DNA from: Gramella jeungdoensis
GTDB lineage: Bacteria > Bacteroidota > Bacteroidia > Flavobacteriales > Flavobacteriaceae
Assembly (NCBI RefSeq): GCF_023805255.1
Contig: NZ_JAMSCK010000005.1
Coordinates: 1-64,000 of the forward strand
Length of the DNA: 64,000 nucleotides
Direction of reading: 5' to 3'
Positions 53,782 to 63,219 of this stretch are shown here, in pieces. The position numbers and the translations under genes were made by a program. The notes below the pieces were generated by a model, which was given only the letters and a program-made list of their open reading frames with translations, ran no database searches and was not told the origin of the DNA. The stretch's first letter is position 1. Each line of letters starts with the position of its first letter.

Positions 53782-55490
53782 TATCCAACAGCCTTTCCAT
53801 CATAGCTTCGGCTATCGGCAGCTCCATATATCATCCCCGTTTCATGATCAATATAGATACCCATTGCCTGCCCCTGAACGGACCTCAGCTCGATTTTATG
53901 TCCCATTTCTTCATAGATCCTTTTAGTATCCGGTGAAAACCCCCAATCCTCAAACCGGGTCACATCGGGTAACCACTGGTGATGTATCCTTGGTGATTCT
54001 ATGGCCTCAGCAATATTCAGTTCATAATCTATGACATTCACAATTACCTGTAAAACGGTGTTTATAATGGTACGTCCACCCGGCGAACCTATGATTAGAA
54101 CCGGCTTCCCGTCTTTTGCTACGATTGTGGGGCTCATACTGGAAAGCATTCTTTTTTCCGGTTCTATCTGGTTAGGTTCTGTTCCTATTAATCCCCTGGT
54201 ATCGGTGTGACCTGGAATTGGATTGAAATCTCCCATTTCATTGTTCAATAAAAAACCTGCACCTTTCACAACGATTTTGGATCCATAGGAATGTTCCAAA
54301 GTGTAGGTAAGCGAAACCGCATTTCCTTCTGCATCTACTATCGAAAAGTGGGTGGTTTGAGGGCTTTCATATATTAAATGAGCCTCCGAAAAATTCGCTG
54401 AATCACTCACAGAAGCATTGTGTAACTGAATGGTATTACGAAGATCTGCCGCATATTCCTTCGAAGTTAGCTTTTCTAATGGCATATCCTCATTAAAATC
54501 TGGGTCGCCCAGAAACAAAGCCCTGTCTGCATAGGCCCTTCTCATCGCTTCTGTTAAAAGATGAATGCTTTCCGCAGAATTATGGCCTTTTTCACTTAGG
54601 TCAAAACCTTCCAGAATATTCAGCATTTCAATTAATACCGTACCTCCGGAACTTGGTGGAGGCATTCCAATAATTTCATAGCCCCGGTATAAGCCCTTTA
54701 ATGGCTCAAGTTCCTGAGCTTCATAATTACGAAGATCCTCGCGGGTAATAATTCCTCCTTCCGATTTCATAAAATCGGCCAGCAACCTGGCTGTTTTTCC
54801 TTTATAGAATCCGTCAGGTCCTTTATCCCTAATACGCTTTAATGTTTCGGCAAGATCTTTCTGAACCAGAATATCACCAGCTTTTAAAGCCGTCTTTTCA
54901 TCCTTAAGAAAGATTCTGGCTGTAGATTCATAGTCTTCCTTATTTGCCAGCAGCCAGGTTGAAAACCCTTCTATTTCCGGACTTATAGCAAATCCCTTTT
55001 CGGCAATCTCAATTGCGGGTTGTACGAGGTCTGCCCACTTTAACTTTCCATATTTCTGATGGGCTTTATATAAACCGGCTACGGTACCGGGAACTCCAAC
55101 TGCGAGAATGCCTTCATGATTGGAATTATCCCTTATTTTTCCATCCTCATCAAGATACATGGTCTTTGTAGCGGCCAATGGAGCCTTTTCTCTAAAATTG
55201 AAAGTAGTAGATTTCCCATTAGCACCATGATAAACCAGGAAACCTCCTCCTCCAACATTACCCGCTGCCGGTAAGGTAACCGCTAAAACGAAGGCTGTGG
55301 TAACTGAAGCATCTACCGCCGAACCACCGCGTTCCAGGATGTCCCGACCAGCTTCAGAAGCCAGATAATGGCTGCTTGATACCATCCCATTTTCAGCACG
55401 GGCAGGAATTCGGCCACCCTGAGCACTGGCAGGAAGCCAATTTGAAAAGATTAAAAAGAAAAAGAAAATAATTCTGGATTTGAAGAGCAT
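53778..55490 (-). CDS. ggt: Gamma-glutamyltransferase
   Basis: This 570-residue Ntn hydrolase is exported by a signal peptide (residues 1-23) and autocleaves to two chains. The nucleophile Thr is in PQTTHFSIVD (about residue 379), which marks the cleavage site. Flanking blocks are GMVSSSHYLASEAGRDIL, the GNVGGGGFLVYH pocket and PPPSSGGTVLIEMLN. It transfers or hydrolyses the gamma-glutamyl group of glutathione in the periplasm. Length is normal. Its 3' end overlaps the convergent pseudouridine synthase gene by 4 bases. It lies downstream of the phytochrome operon on the same strand but is separated by a 60-base gap and is probably independent. Confidence 0.95.
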   Translation of the reverse strand: MLFKSRIIFFFFLIFSNWLPASAQGGRIPARAENGMVSSSHYLASEAGRDILERGGSAVDASVTTAFVLAVTLPAAGNVGGGGFLVYHGANGKSTTFNFREKAPLAATKTMYLDEDGKIRDNSNHEGILAVGVPGTVAGLYKAHQKYGKLKWADLVQPAIEIAEKGFAISPEIEGFSTWLLANKEDYESTARIFLKDEKTALKAGDILVQKDLAETLKRIRDKGPDGFYKGKTARLLADFMKSEGGIITREDLRNYEAQELEPLKGLYRGYEIIGMPPPSSGGTVLIEMLNILEGFDLSEKGHNSAESIHLLTEAMRRAYADRALFLGDPDFNEDMPLEKLTSKEYAADLRNTIQLHNASVSDSANFSEAHLIYESPQTTHFSIVDAEGNAVSLTYTLEHSYGSKIVVKGAGFLLNNEMGDFNPIPGHTDTRGLIGTEPNQIEPEKRMLSSMSPTIVAKDGKPVLIIGSPGGRTIINTVLQVIVNVIDYELNIAEAIESPRIHHQWLPDVTRFEDWGFSPDTKRIYEEMGHKIELRSVQGQAMGIYIDHETGMIYGAADSRSYDGKAVGY

Positions 55491-55550
55491 ATAGTAGAAG
55501 TTTAGAAACTAAACTTAACTAATTTTTCCAAACCTACAGAATAAAGAATT

Positions 55551-56111
55551 CTAACAATTAGAAAACTCTACATTAAAGGCCTTTTCAAAAAGTTTGAATG
55601 TTTCTTTGGCTTTATTGGCGGCAAGCTCTTTTTCTTTTTCTGTAAATTCTCTTGAACGCAGGAATTTTAAAAATTCATTCCAGCCTTTTATACTATCCCT
55701 GGTTCCATTAAAGAAAGTTTGCTCAGGTAGGTTCTTAAGAGAATCACATTTTTTTACCTCCTTGCCTATGATCATTCCACCCATGGCTGAACCTTCAATA
55801 ACATAGGCCGCGCCTATTGCTTCGGCTTCATTCTTGCAACTGAATTCAAATAAGGATTCAGAATCCAAATTTGTCATCCCCATTTCTGAAAGGTCATTTT
55901 TAAGCTTTTCCGACTTATCTTGGCTTTGGCCCGGGATAAATTCAAGCAGCTGATCTTCCACCGTGCTATAAGCTAAATAATTCTGGTATAGCAGTAGTTT
56001 ATATTCGTCAAGATTGATAGAATGATCCACGATCTTGTTGGCCAGATTCTCTCCCTCCAGTTTCTTATGCAGTTCGGCTGTAGCCTCTCTTAATCTATTC
56101 AGCATCGTCAT
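55551..56111 (-). CDS. Biliverdin-producing heme oxygenase (BphO-like)
   Basis: This 186-residue protein has the heme oxygenase fold. The proximal His is in the N-terminal RLREATAELHKKLE (His15 from the first ATG), and YVIEGSAMGGMIIGKEV forms the distal helix and heme pocket. It converts heme to biliverdin, the chromophore for the phytochrome encoded two genes upstream in the same operon. Its start overlaps the 3' end of the receiver gene by 17 bases (or 11 bases from the second ATG at 56105), which indicates translational coupling. Length is normal for the small bacterial form. It is cytoplasmic. Confidence 0.92.
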   Translation of the reverse strand: MTMLNRLREATAELHKKLEGENLANKIVDHSINLDEYKLLLYQNYLAYSTVEDQLLEFIPGQSQDKSEKLKNDLSEMGMTNLDSESLFEFSCKNEAEAIGAAYVIEGSAMGGMIIGKEVKKCDSLKNLPEQTFFNGTRDSIKGWNEFLKFLRSREFTEKEKELAANKAKETFKLFEKAFNVEFSNC

Positions 56112-56652
56112 CTACTTTGAACTTGTTCATCGCTGCCTTAATCTTTTTAATATTCTCTACCTGCTCGGCATTATCGGTATGGATCTTATCCAGATAATCG
56201 TAGATCTGATTCACAGTGATCTTGTTATTTCTAATACGCTCCCTTAGTTCATCCCTGGCAACCATATTCACCACCACCTTTTTCAGGAAAGGTTCCAGCT
56301 TTTCAGCCAGATTGTTCATATGTTTTTTCAGAATATAGCCAGAAGCACCACTGAGAATGGTATTCGCTGCGAGCTCTTCATCATGAATAGTTCCCGTAAT
56401 AAAAATAAAATCAATATTACTGTCAAAATCCTTAACCAGCTCCATAACATCGAGGCCTGTGCAATTAGGTAAATTATAGTCTGAAAGTACCACATCTGGT
56501 GCGAAATTCACGAGATGGGTTTTACAATCTTCCAGATTATCTGTAACCTCAACAACAGGATCTTCCACTATTTTTTGGATTTGCCTTTTGATGAGATTTG
56601 CATCCGTATCAAGATCTTCTACTAGTAATATTCGAAGGGATGTTTTGATCAT
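56095..56652 (-). CDS. Phytochrome-associated response regulator receiver
   Basis: This 185-residue protein is a receiver with a C-terminal helical extension. The acidic site is in LLVEDLDTD, the phospho-acceptor is Asp58 in VVLSDYNLPN, the Thr is in FIFITGT and the Lys is in YILKKHM. Residues about 125-185 form a charged coiled-coil-like tail with no DNA-binding motif, so output is probably by protein contact. It sits 69 bases after the phytochrome gene and overlaps the heme oxygenase gene, so it is the likely acceptor for one or both kinases of the operon. Confidence 0.92.
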   Translation of the reverse strand: MIKTSLRILLVEDLDTDANLIKRQIQKIVEDPVVEVTDNLEDCKTHLVNFAPDVVLSDYNLPNCTGLDVMELVKDFDSNIDFIFITGTIHDEELAANTILSGASGYILKKHMNNLAEKLEPFLKKVVVNMVARDELRERIRNNKITVNQIYDYLDKIHTDNAEQVENIKKIKAAMNKFKVDDDAE

Positions 56653-56721
56653 TGGGTAATTAATTCAGAAATCGGGAATACGAAAATATTACAAACCCGA
56701 GTTTCTGGCAATTTTGATCTG

Positions 56722-58932
56722 TTAAACATGAAAGTAAAATGCAGTGCCTTTTCCAGGTTCACTTTCAGCCCAGATCCTGCCGTTATGTTTTTCAATTATC
56801 TTTTTCACAATGGCCAGACCAATTCCGGTTCCTTTAAAACCGTCTCCTGAAAACCTAGAAAAAAGATTGAAAATATCTTCCTTGTGTTTTGGGTCAAAGC
56901 CAATTCCATTATCCTTAACATAGTAAGTGGTCTTTCCTTCAAAACCCCTGGCCCCAATTTCAATCTCGGGGCGGTCTTCCTTTTCAGAATATTTTAAAGC
57001 ATTGGTAATAAGGTTGGACCATACCTGCTGCATCATCCTTTTATCTGCCATCATCCGGGGCAGGTCTTTATCCATGTGGATCTTTGTATTTGGATAATTG
57101 GTTTTAGTGTTGAAGGACTGCAATATATCTTCAACCAAATGATTTACCGAAAAGATACCTTTATCCAGGCTCTGACCTGAAACGCCGGCAAATGAAAGAA
57201 TGTTATCTATGAGTTCCTGCATTTCCCTTGTAGAACTGAGAATCGTATCTACTGCCTGCTGCCCATCTTTCTCCAGGCTATTGTAATGATCTTCCTTAAG
57301 TATATGGGCATAACCGTCTATACCCCGTAAAGGCGCCTTAAGATCATGGGAAAGTCCCTGACTAAAAAGTTCAAGTTCATCATGGGCCTCCAGTAATTGC
57401 TGATTAAGCCTGTCTATCTTTACCTTTTGTTTTTCCAGAATGATATTACTTAAACTCTCTCTAATGGCTCTGGCCGCACTTATCTGGTAATCCAACCATG
57501 GATCGGATACTCCCGTTAGCTTTTGCGTCCATTTCTCAAAGGACTTTCGGGGCGTCATCCTTTGTTTTTCTTCATCAAAACTCGCTTTCTTATCTGGATT
57601 ACCTCCCCAGCTAACGTTCTGAACCACTTCTGGCCTGAACCACATAAGGAAGTCTTTATTGCTTCTACCCAGTTTCACACTTAATATACCTGAAGCCACA
57701 TCAAGAAATTCCCTTGCAGGTTCATGAAATTTAGTGAGGTTTTTAGTAAAGTAGACCGAATCGTCCTGTTTGGATAGAAATTCTTCAACCAATCTCTTTA
57801 CCTGTTTTTTAGAAGGCGTACTTCCAACCAGGCGCATCTTCCCTCCCAGAATAATGGCTCCTCCCTCGCATTCCATTAAATCGGTAAAAAGCACCTTCTG
57901 CTCTGAGAGTCCTTTTTTGATCTTCCCTTCAGATTCTATCTGAACCACAAGGTCTCCTCTGATAGATTCCCATTCTTCAAGCTTAGCAATATATCTATTG
58001 GTTTCCTTGAGAGTAAGTTCATTGGAAAATATCTGGGTTAGGAATTCACAGGTTTGCCTGTGATAGTAATTGATATATTTTGCTGAATAGTGATGGCATG
58101 CCAAAAGGCCCCACAACTTACCGTTACTTATCAATGCCGCGGTAAGGGAAGCGCCAACCTTCATATTCTTGAGATATTCGATATGAATTGGTGACACTCC
58201 TCTAAGTTCAGACTTTGAAAGATCCAGAGGTTCTCCATTTATTGGGGAAAGTTCCGGTTCTATAGGTACGGGCTCATAATCAACGTTCGTAATGATACGA
58301 ACGCGGTGTTTCATAAATAATTCACGGGATTGTTTAGGGATATCACTTGCCGGGTAATGCAAACCCAGCCAACTTTCCAAATCCTGTTCCTTTTCCTCGG
58401 CTATGACCTCTCCGTTCCACTCTTCATCAAACTTATAGACCATTACACGATCGTAACCAAATATATCCTTGGTTATCTTTGCCGCGTCTGCACAAAGATC
58501 TTCGGGTGTTTCTGAGGAACCCAGAGTATTTAGAATACTGGTAAGTTGCCTCTGATATTCATAAGGATTATAATCACTTCGGGCAGGCTCAAAATCAAGA
58601 ATAAGACTATCTTCTGAAATATGAGGGATCATCACAAAATCCCTGTCATTTATTTTCACTTCTTTTACCTCAGGCCTTTCCTCTTCATTTTTCAAGGTTT
58701 CAAGCTCACTGGCTCTCTTCTCTCCTATCAAAGCCCCCAGAGGTTTAGAAAGTAGTTCGTGATAAGGCGCTCCAAAAAATTCCTCAGAATTCCTTCCTAT
58801 TTGAGTAATATCAAGGCTTACTTTATCACAGGCTACAATTACACCATGGGACTGGGATTTACCAATAATGTGAATGGGTTCCTTATCACAGTTGGTCATA
58901 TCTACCTTTTCAGGATAGCTTATTTGGGGCAT
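56722..58932 (-). CDS. Bacteriophytochrome histidine kinase
   Basis: This 736-residue protein is a red/far-red photoreceptor. Order: PAS (about 8-110), GAF (about 130-310), PHY (about 320-500), HisKA (about 515-580) and HATPase (about 625-735). The chromophore-binding Cys15 is in TNCDKEPIH. YPASDIP (193-199) and ACHHYSAKYINYYHRQ are the bilin-pocket residues of bacteriophytochromes, and the PHY tongue motifs WGGNP and PRKSFEKW are intact. The kinase His is in GLSHDLKAPLRG (about 525). It binds biliverdin made by the heme oxygenase of the same operon. It follows the CheB-CheR-kinase gene by 4 bases. Confidence 0.95.
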   Translation of the reverse strand: MPQISYPEKVDMTNCDKEPIHIIGKSQSHGVIVACDKVSLDITQIGRNSEEFFGAPYHELLSKPLGALIGEKRASELETLKNEEERPEVKEVKINDRDFVMIPHISEDSLILDFEPARSDYNPYEYQRQLTSILNTLGSSETPEDLCADAAKITKDIFGYDRVMVYKFDEEWNGEVIAEEKEQDLESWLGLHYPASDIPKQSRELFMKHRVRIITNVDYEPVPIEPELSPINGEPLDLSKSELRGVSPIHIEYLKNMKVGASLTAALISNGKLWGLLACHHYSAKYINYYHRQTCEFLTQIFSNELTLKETNRYIAKLEEWESIRGDLVVQIESEGKIKKGLSEQKVLFTDLMECEGGAIILGGKMRLVGSTPSKKQVKRLVEEFLSKQDDSVYFTKNLTKFHEPAREFLDVASGILSVKLGRSNKDFLMWFRPEVVQNVSWGGNPDKKASFDEEKQRMTPRKSFEKWTQKLTGVSDPWLDYQISAARAIRESLSNIILEKQKVKIDRLNQQLLEAHDELELFSQGLSHDLKAPLRGIDGYAHILKEDHYNSLEKDGQQAVDTILSSTREMQELIDNILSFAGVSGQSLDKGIFSVNHLVEDILQSFNTKTNYPNTKIHMDKDLPRMMADKRMMQQVWSNLITNALKYSEKEDRPEIEIGARGFEGKTTYYVKDNGIGFDPKHKEDIFNLFSRFSGDGFKGTGIGLAIVKKIIEKHNGRIWAESEPGKGTAFYFHV

Positions 58933-58936
58933 ATAA

Positions 58937-61900
58937 TTAGTTGGCTTTTAATTTGAAATAAAAGGTGCTCCCCACTCCTTCCTGAGAGTCAACCCAGATA
59001 GTACCTTCATGTAAAAGGACGATCTTCTCCACATGGGCCAAACCAACACCGGTCCCGTTCATATCTTCATTGCCGGGAACACGATTAAAGATGGTGAATA
59101 TGTTTCGCTGATCCTCTTTTGAGATACCCATCCCATTATCAACTATTGAAAATACCCAGTATTTATCTTCTTTATAAGCCGAGATACGGATCTCCGGTTT
59201 TCTTCCTTTGGGAACATATTTTATGGCATTACTTATAAGATTTTGGAAAAGTAACCTTAGTTCAACCTCATACCCTTTAAGTTTAGGAAGCGCTCCGGTA
59301 TGTATCTGTGCGCCCGTATCTTTCATACTTTTACCAAGATCATATTTTACTACCTCAACAATCTCCTTGGTATCAACAAGGGTTTTCTTGCCATTCTTAC
59401 CAATCCTGGAGTGTTCCAGTAAGGCGCGTATCTGTGCCGAAAGCCTGTCTGATGCGTTTTTGATATACTTGATATAATTCTCTCCCTTTTCATCCAGTTT
59501 ACTGGCATACATTTTACCAAGAACATCACTACCGAATTTAATGGTAGAAAGTGGCTCCTGAAGGTCATGAGAACATATGGAAACAAACTGTTCCAGATCT
59601 CGGTTTGCCCTTTCCAGGTCATTCTTCTGCTCTCGCAGCTGTTCCTGGGCTTTCTTGAGAGCTGAAATATCCACGCAAGTATAACGTATAGTCTTAAGAT
59701 GGTTCTTTTCGTCTTTTTCGGCGGTGGCATTCAGGATAACAGGAAGAACTCTTTTCTTCTTGGTAAGCATATTCTGCTCAAGATTTACAAGCTCCCCAGA
59801 TTTCTTTATGTTGGACTTAAGCTTTAAAGCTGAAAGCTTGGAGTCTTCATCAAATAGTTCATATATAGGTTTGCCAATAAGCTCCTCTTTCTTCTCATAT
59901 CCAAGTTTCTGAATCGCTTTCTTGTTGCATTGTACAATCTCTGAACTTTTTGGATCTACACTAATATGCAATACGGGATCGTCTTCATAGAAAGATTTGA
60001 AACGCTTCTCACTCGCCATTAATTTCTCCTTGGATTTCTGGATAGTCTCGATATCAATAAAGGAGATCACTACTCCATTTATCTTGTTATCTGAATCCAT
60101 ATAAGGAGATATACGTTGCAGATAGTTCTTACCTTCTCTCGAAACTATTGGTTTTTCAAGCACCTTTCCTGTATCAAGTACTTTTTCACAGCGATCAAGG
60201 AAACTCTGCTTTCGGCTTAGGCCAAAACTATTTGTGAAATTATCGATAGGCCTGCCAATATCACCATTGATCAGACTGAAATGCTTCTTAATCGCCGGAG
60301 TGAATTTTCGAATCTTCAGATTTGAATCCAGGAATATCACACCAATATCGGTACTTTTCAGAAGGTTATTCATATCAGCATTCAGGGCTGCCAGATCGTC
60401 CATCTTCTGAATATTCTCTGCATTTACGGTGTTAATTTCCTCATTTACACTTTGAAGCTCCTCATTGGTACTCTGAAGTTCCTCGTTAGAGGCCAGTAGT
60501 TCCTCGTTGGCAGCCTGTAATTCCTCGTTACTGGTTTCAATCTCTTCAAGAGAAGTTTGTAGATCTTCTTTTGTCTTCTTTAACTCCTCTTCAAGACTGG
60601 CTACATATTCTTTGGTTTGATTTGAAGGACTTACTTTTGCAATCTCCTCAACTTCTTTAAGGTTAAGTTCCTTTTCAACAAAAGTGATCACATAGTTGGT
60701 CTCCCCTTCTATACTATGATCTGTAAAAGGCTTGATGATAATATCAGCCCCGATTTTTTTGTTTTTCTGGTTTATCACCGCATCGCGGTAAACTACTTTT
60801 TCCTTGTTCTTATGAGCTCTATTGAAGGAAGACTGCACGATATACTTCAGATCGCTATCCAGCATATCCAGAAGATTGATGGAAAATCCGCTAACTGGCA
60901 GATTCGCATATTTCCTGAATTCTCCCACAGCCTGAAGTATATTATAATCTGTGTCCACAAAAAGTGAGGCTCCTCCAAACTGTTCAAGAATGGTTTCGTT
61001 CAACTCATTCTGAAGTTTTTGCCGAATTGGATTAGAGTGAGACCTGAAAATCTTTCTTTCCGGGCCTGACCTGTTCTCCAGCAATTTGGTAGTCTTTGCA
61101 CCCATGGCAGAAGCATGACTAATGCCATTTTTAAGTCTCTTACTAGGTTCTATATTCTTATAGATCTTCCATCTACGGTCAATTTCAGAGAAATTGTCTT
61201 TATGACTGTGTACACTTTCACTAGTACCCAAGACCAGTACTCCATTTTTCTTCAATGCATAATGAAGCATATTAAGAGCTTTCTTCTGAATGCTGTTCTG
61301 GAAATATATAAGAAGGTTTCGGCAAACCACCATATCCATATTACTGAATGGTGGATTCTTAATAATATTATGCTGGGAGAATATTACCATTCTCCTTATT
61401 TTCTCAATGATCTGGTAGCTATTGGATTTGCTTAGAAAATACTTAAGTAGCATTTCCTTTGAAACATCTGCCACAATACTTTCAGGATATATACCTTTAC
61501 TACCAATATCAAGATGTGGCTGAGATATATCGGTGGCAAATATCTTGATTTCCAGGTCCTTTTCCTGCTTCTCCATTTCTTCATGCAGACACATGGCAAA
61601 AGAATAGGCTTCTTCTCCCGTACTACAACCAACATCCCAGACTTTTAAAATATCCCCGTCCTCTTTTTCGGAAATCATTTTTGGGAAAACTTCAGTCTTA
61701 AGTACTTCCCATACCTTTTCATCACGAAAGAATTTGGTGACTCCAATAAGGAATTCCCTGTATAGGATCTCAACCTCTTCTTCCTCGCTTGTGAGATAGT
61801 TATAATATTCAGAGAGGTTCTTACACTTACAAATATTCACCCTTCTGGCAACTCTTCGTGCCAGGGTCGCATATTTGTACTCCCTGAAATCCAACCCCGC

Positions 61901-62599
61901 CTTCTCATCAATATAATTAAGGATCTTATTAAGCTCCTGTTCATCATACTGAACATCCCCATCTTTGAAATGAAATATTGGAGGAGTGGAAATAAATTCT
62001 TTCAACTCTGGTCCCATTTCTGAAACCGGGAGTATATAATCTACAAGTCCCGTGTTAATGGCACTATTGGGCATTCCATCAAACTTGGCTTCAGTAGGCT
62101 CTTGTACCATCACCATCCCGTCATTCTCCTTAATAGCTCGCACACCTCGCGTTCCGTCACTACCGGTGCCGCTTAAAACTATACCTATGGCCCTTTCCTT
62201 TCTCTGTTTAGCCATGGATTCAAAGAACATGTCTATAGGAAGGTTGAGGATCTGGCTTTTTGGTTTCTCTTTAAGGTGAAGAATATCATCTTCCAGTATA
62301 AGGTTATTGGCCGGGGGTATCAAATAAATATGCCCAGGTTTCACCTTCATTTGGTCAGATATCTGTACGATGGGAAGATTAGTATTCTTTTTAAGGAGTT
62401 CTCCCATCATACTTTTATAATCGGGAGATAAATGCTGAATTACCACATAAGCGTTCTTATCATCAGCCGGAATGTTCTTAAAGAATTTTTTAAGGGCCTC
62501 CAATCCCCCGGCACTTGCCCCAACGGCAATAATTCTTGCCTGATCGGCTATTTTATCTTTTGTAGTATCAGCCTTTGGCCTCTCTTTAAAATTTTTCAT
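58937..62599 (-). CDS. CheB-CheR-PAS hybrid sensor histidine kinase
   Basis: This 1220-residue soluble protein has a CheB methylesterase domain (about 22-210, catalytic Ser29, His56 and Asp148 in GASAGG, IQHLSPD and GTGSDGTRG), then a CheR methyltransferase domain (about 215-480, with WDVGCSTGEEAYSFA and VCRNLLIYF). A PAS-like segment (about 540-640) and a long Glu/Asn-rich coiled coil (about 655-750) follow, then two PAS domains (about 755-870 and 880-990), a HisKA (His in SICSHDLQEPLSTI) and a HATPase (RVPGNEDMNGTGVGLAHV). All active sites look intact. It is the first gene of the phytochrome operon. The CheB/CheR parts are not linked to a chemoreceptor here, so their targets are unknown. 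Confidence 0.93.
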   Translation of the reverse strand: MKNFKERPKADTTKDKIADQARIIAVGASAGGLEALKKFFKNIPADDKNAYVVIQHLSPDYKSMMGELLKKNTNLPIVQISDQMKVKPGHIYLIPPANNLILEDDILHLKEKPKSQILNLPIDMFFESMAKQRKERAIGIVLSGTGSDGTRGVRAIKENDGMVMVQEPTEAKFDGMPNSAINTGLVDYILPVSEMGPELKEFISTPPIFHFKDGDVQYDEQELNKILNYIDEKAGLDFREYKYATLARRVARRVNICKCKNLSEYYNYLTSEEEEVEILYREFLIGVTKFFRDEKVWEVLKTEVFPKMISEKEDGDILKVWDVGCSTGEEAYSFAMCLHEEMEKQEKDLEIKIFATDISQPHLDIGSKGIYPESIVADVSKEMLLKYFLSKSNSYQIIEKIRRMVIFSQHNIIKNPPFSNMDMVVCRNLLIYFQNSIQKKALNMLHYALKKNGVLVLGTSESVHSHKDNFSEIDRRWKIYKNIEPSKRLKNGISHASAMGAKTTKLLENRSGPERKIFRSHSNPIRQKLQNELNETILEQFGGASLFVDTDYNILQAVGEFRKYANLPVSGFSINLLDMLDSDLKYIVQSSFNRAHKNKEKVVYRDAVINQKNKKIGADIIIKPFTDHSIEGETNYVITFVEKELNLKEVEEIAKVSPSNQTKEYVASLEEELKKTKEDLQTSLEEIETSNEELQAANEELLASNEELQSTNEELQSVNEEINTVNAENIQKMDDLAALNADMNNLLKSTDIGVIFLDSNLKIRKFTPAIKKHFSLINGDIGRPIDNFTNSFGLSRKQSFLDRCEKVLDTGKVLEKPIVSREGKNYLQRISPYMDSDNKINGVVISFIDIETIQKSKEKLMASEKRFKSFYEDDPVLHISVDPKSSEIVQCNKKAIQKLGYEKKEELIGKPIYELFDEDSKLSALKLKSNIKKSGELVNLEQNMLTKKKRVLPVILNATAEKDEKNHLKTIRYTCVDISALKKAQEQLREQKNDLERANRDLEQFVSICSHDLQEPLSTIKFGSDVLGKMYASKLDEKGENYIKYIKNASDRLSAQIRALLEHSRIGKNGKKTLVDTKEIVEVVKYDLGKSMKDTGAQIHTGALPKLKGYEVELRLLFQNLISNAIKYVPKGRKPEIRISAYKEDKYWVFSIVDNGMGISKEDQRNIFTIFNRVPGNEDMNGTGVGLAHVEKIVLLHEGTIWVDSQEGVGSTFYFKLKAN

Positions 62600-63219
62600 T
62601 AACTAGACTGTAGTAGGTTTTTGTTTATAATCAATAAAGATTATCAGGAAGCGGTAATTATAATTAAATTTTCCTTTACTCCTTATTCCATATCACATAT
62701 TTATTGAGTCAAATGCTTAGTATTTCCTATCATTTCGACACAATTGCCCCATTAAGAGAAAATTCCATGCCAAATAATTTTGGGGGGCTATAAAATCATC
62801 TCTTCTCACCATTCACAAGCCTGACAGATTTGCAGGATTTTGCCAAATATGCAAATAATTATCCTTGGAAATCTAATTCAGAAATAAATAACATTTTTTT
62901 AAGAAATAAGCCTTAAAAACAATTTTCAGCATTAGCATCCTGAATTACACATTCTTAATTTAGAGAAGTTAATCCCCACTTTTTATTAATATGAATCCAC
63001 AATTATTATAAAATCATCAATAAAGACGAAGTTGATTTTAAGATATTTTACAAGAATTTATGTTTTTATTAGTGCAAGCTTCAATAAAATCGAACTAAAT
63101 TATTGGTTCAAAATTCGGTTCATAATCCTGAAAATGCTTTATCGCATGGTCTTTGCGCCAAGTGTGCCGAATTAGATGGCAGAAAGCCTCAAAAAAAATT
63201 TAGAACCAAAAAAGAAAAA
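62600..63219. other. Intergenic region upstream of proC and the phytochrome operon
   Basis: About 620 AT-rich bases between two divergent units. I see no full gene. From 63088 to 63219 the proC reading frame stays open upstream of its ATG and encodes a peptide with SHGLCAKCAELDGRK, which resembles a CxxC tail of some sensor proteins (see findings). No clear promoter of the TAnnTTTG type was seen. Confidence 0.6.
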
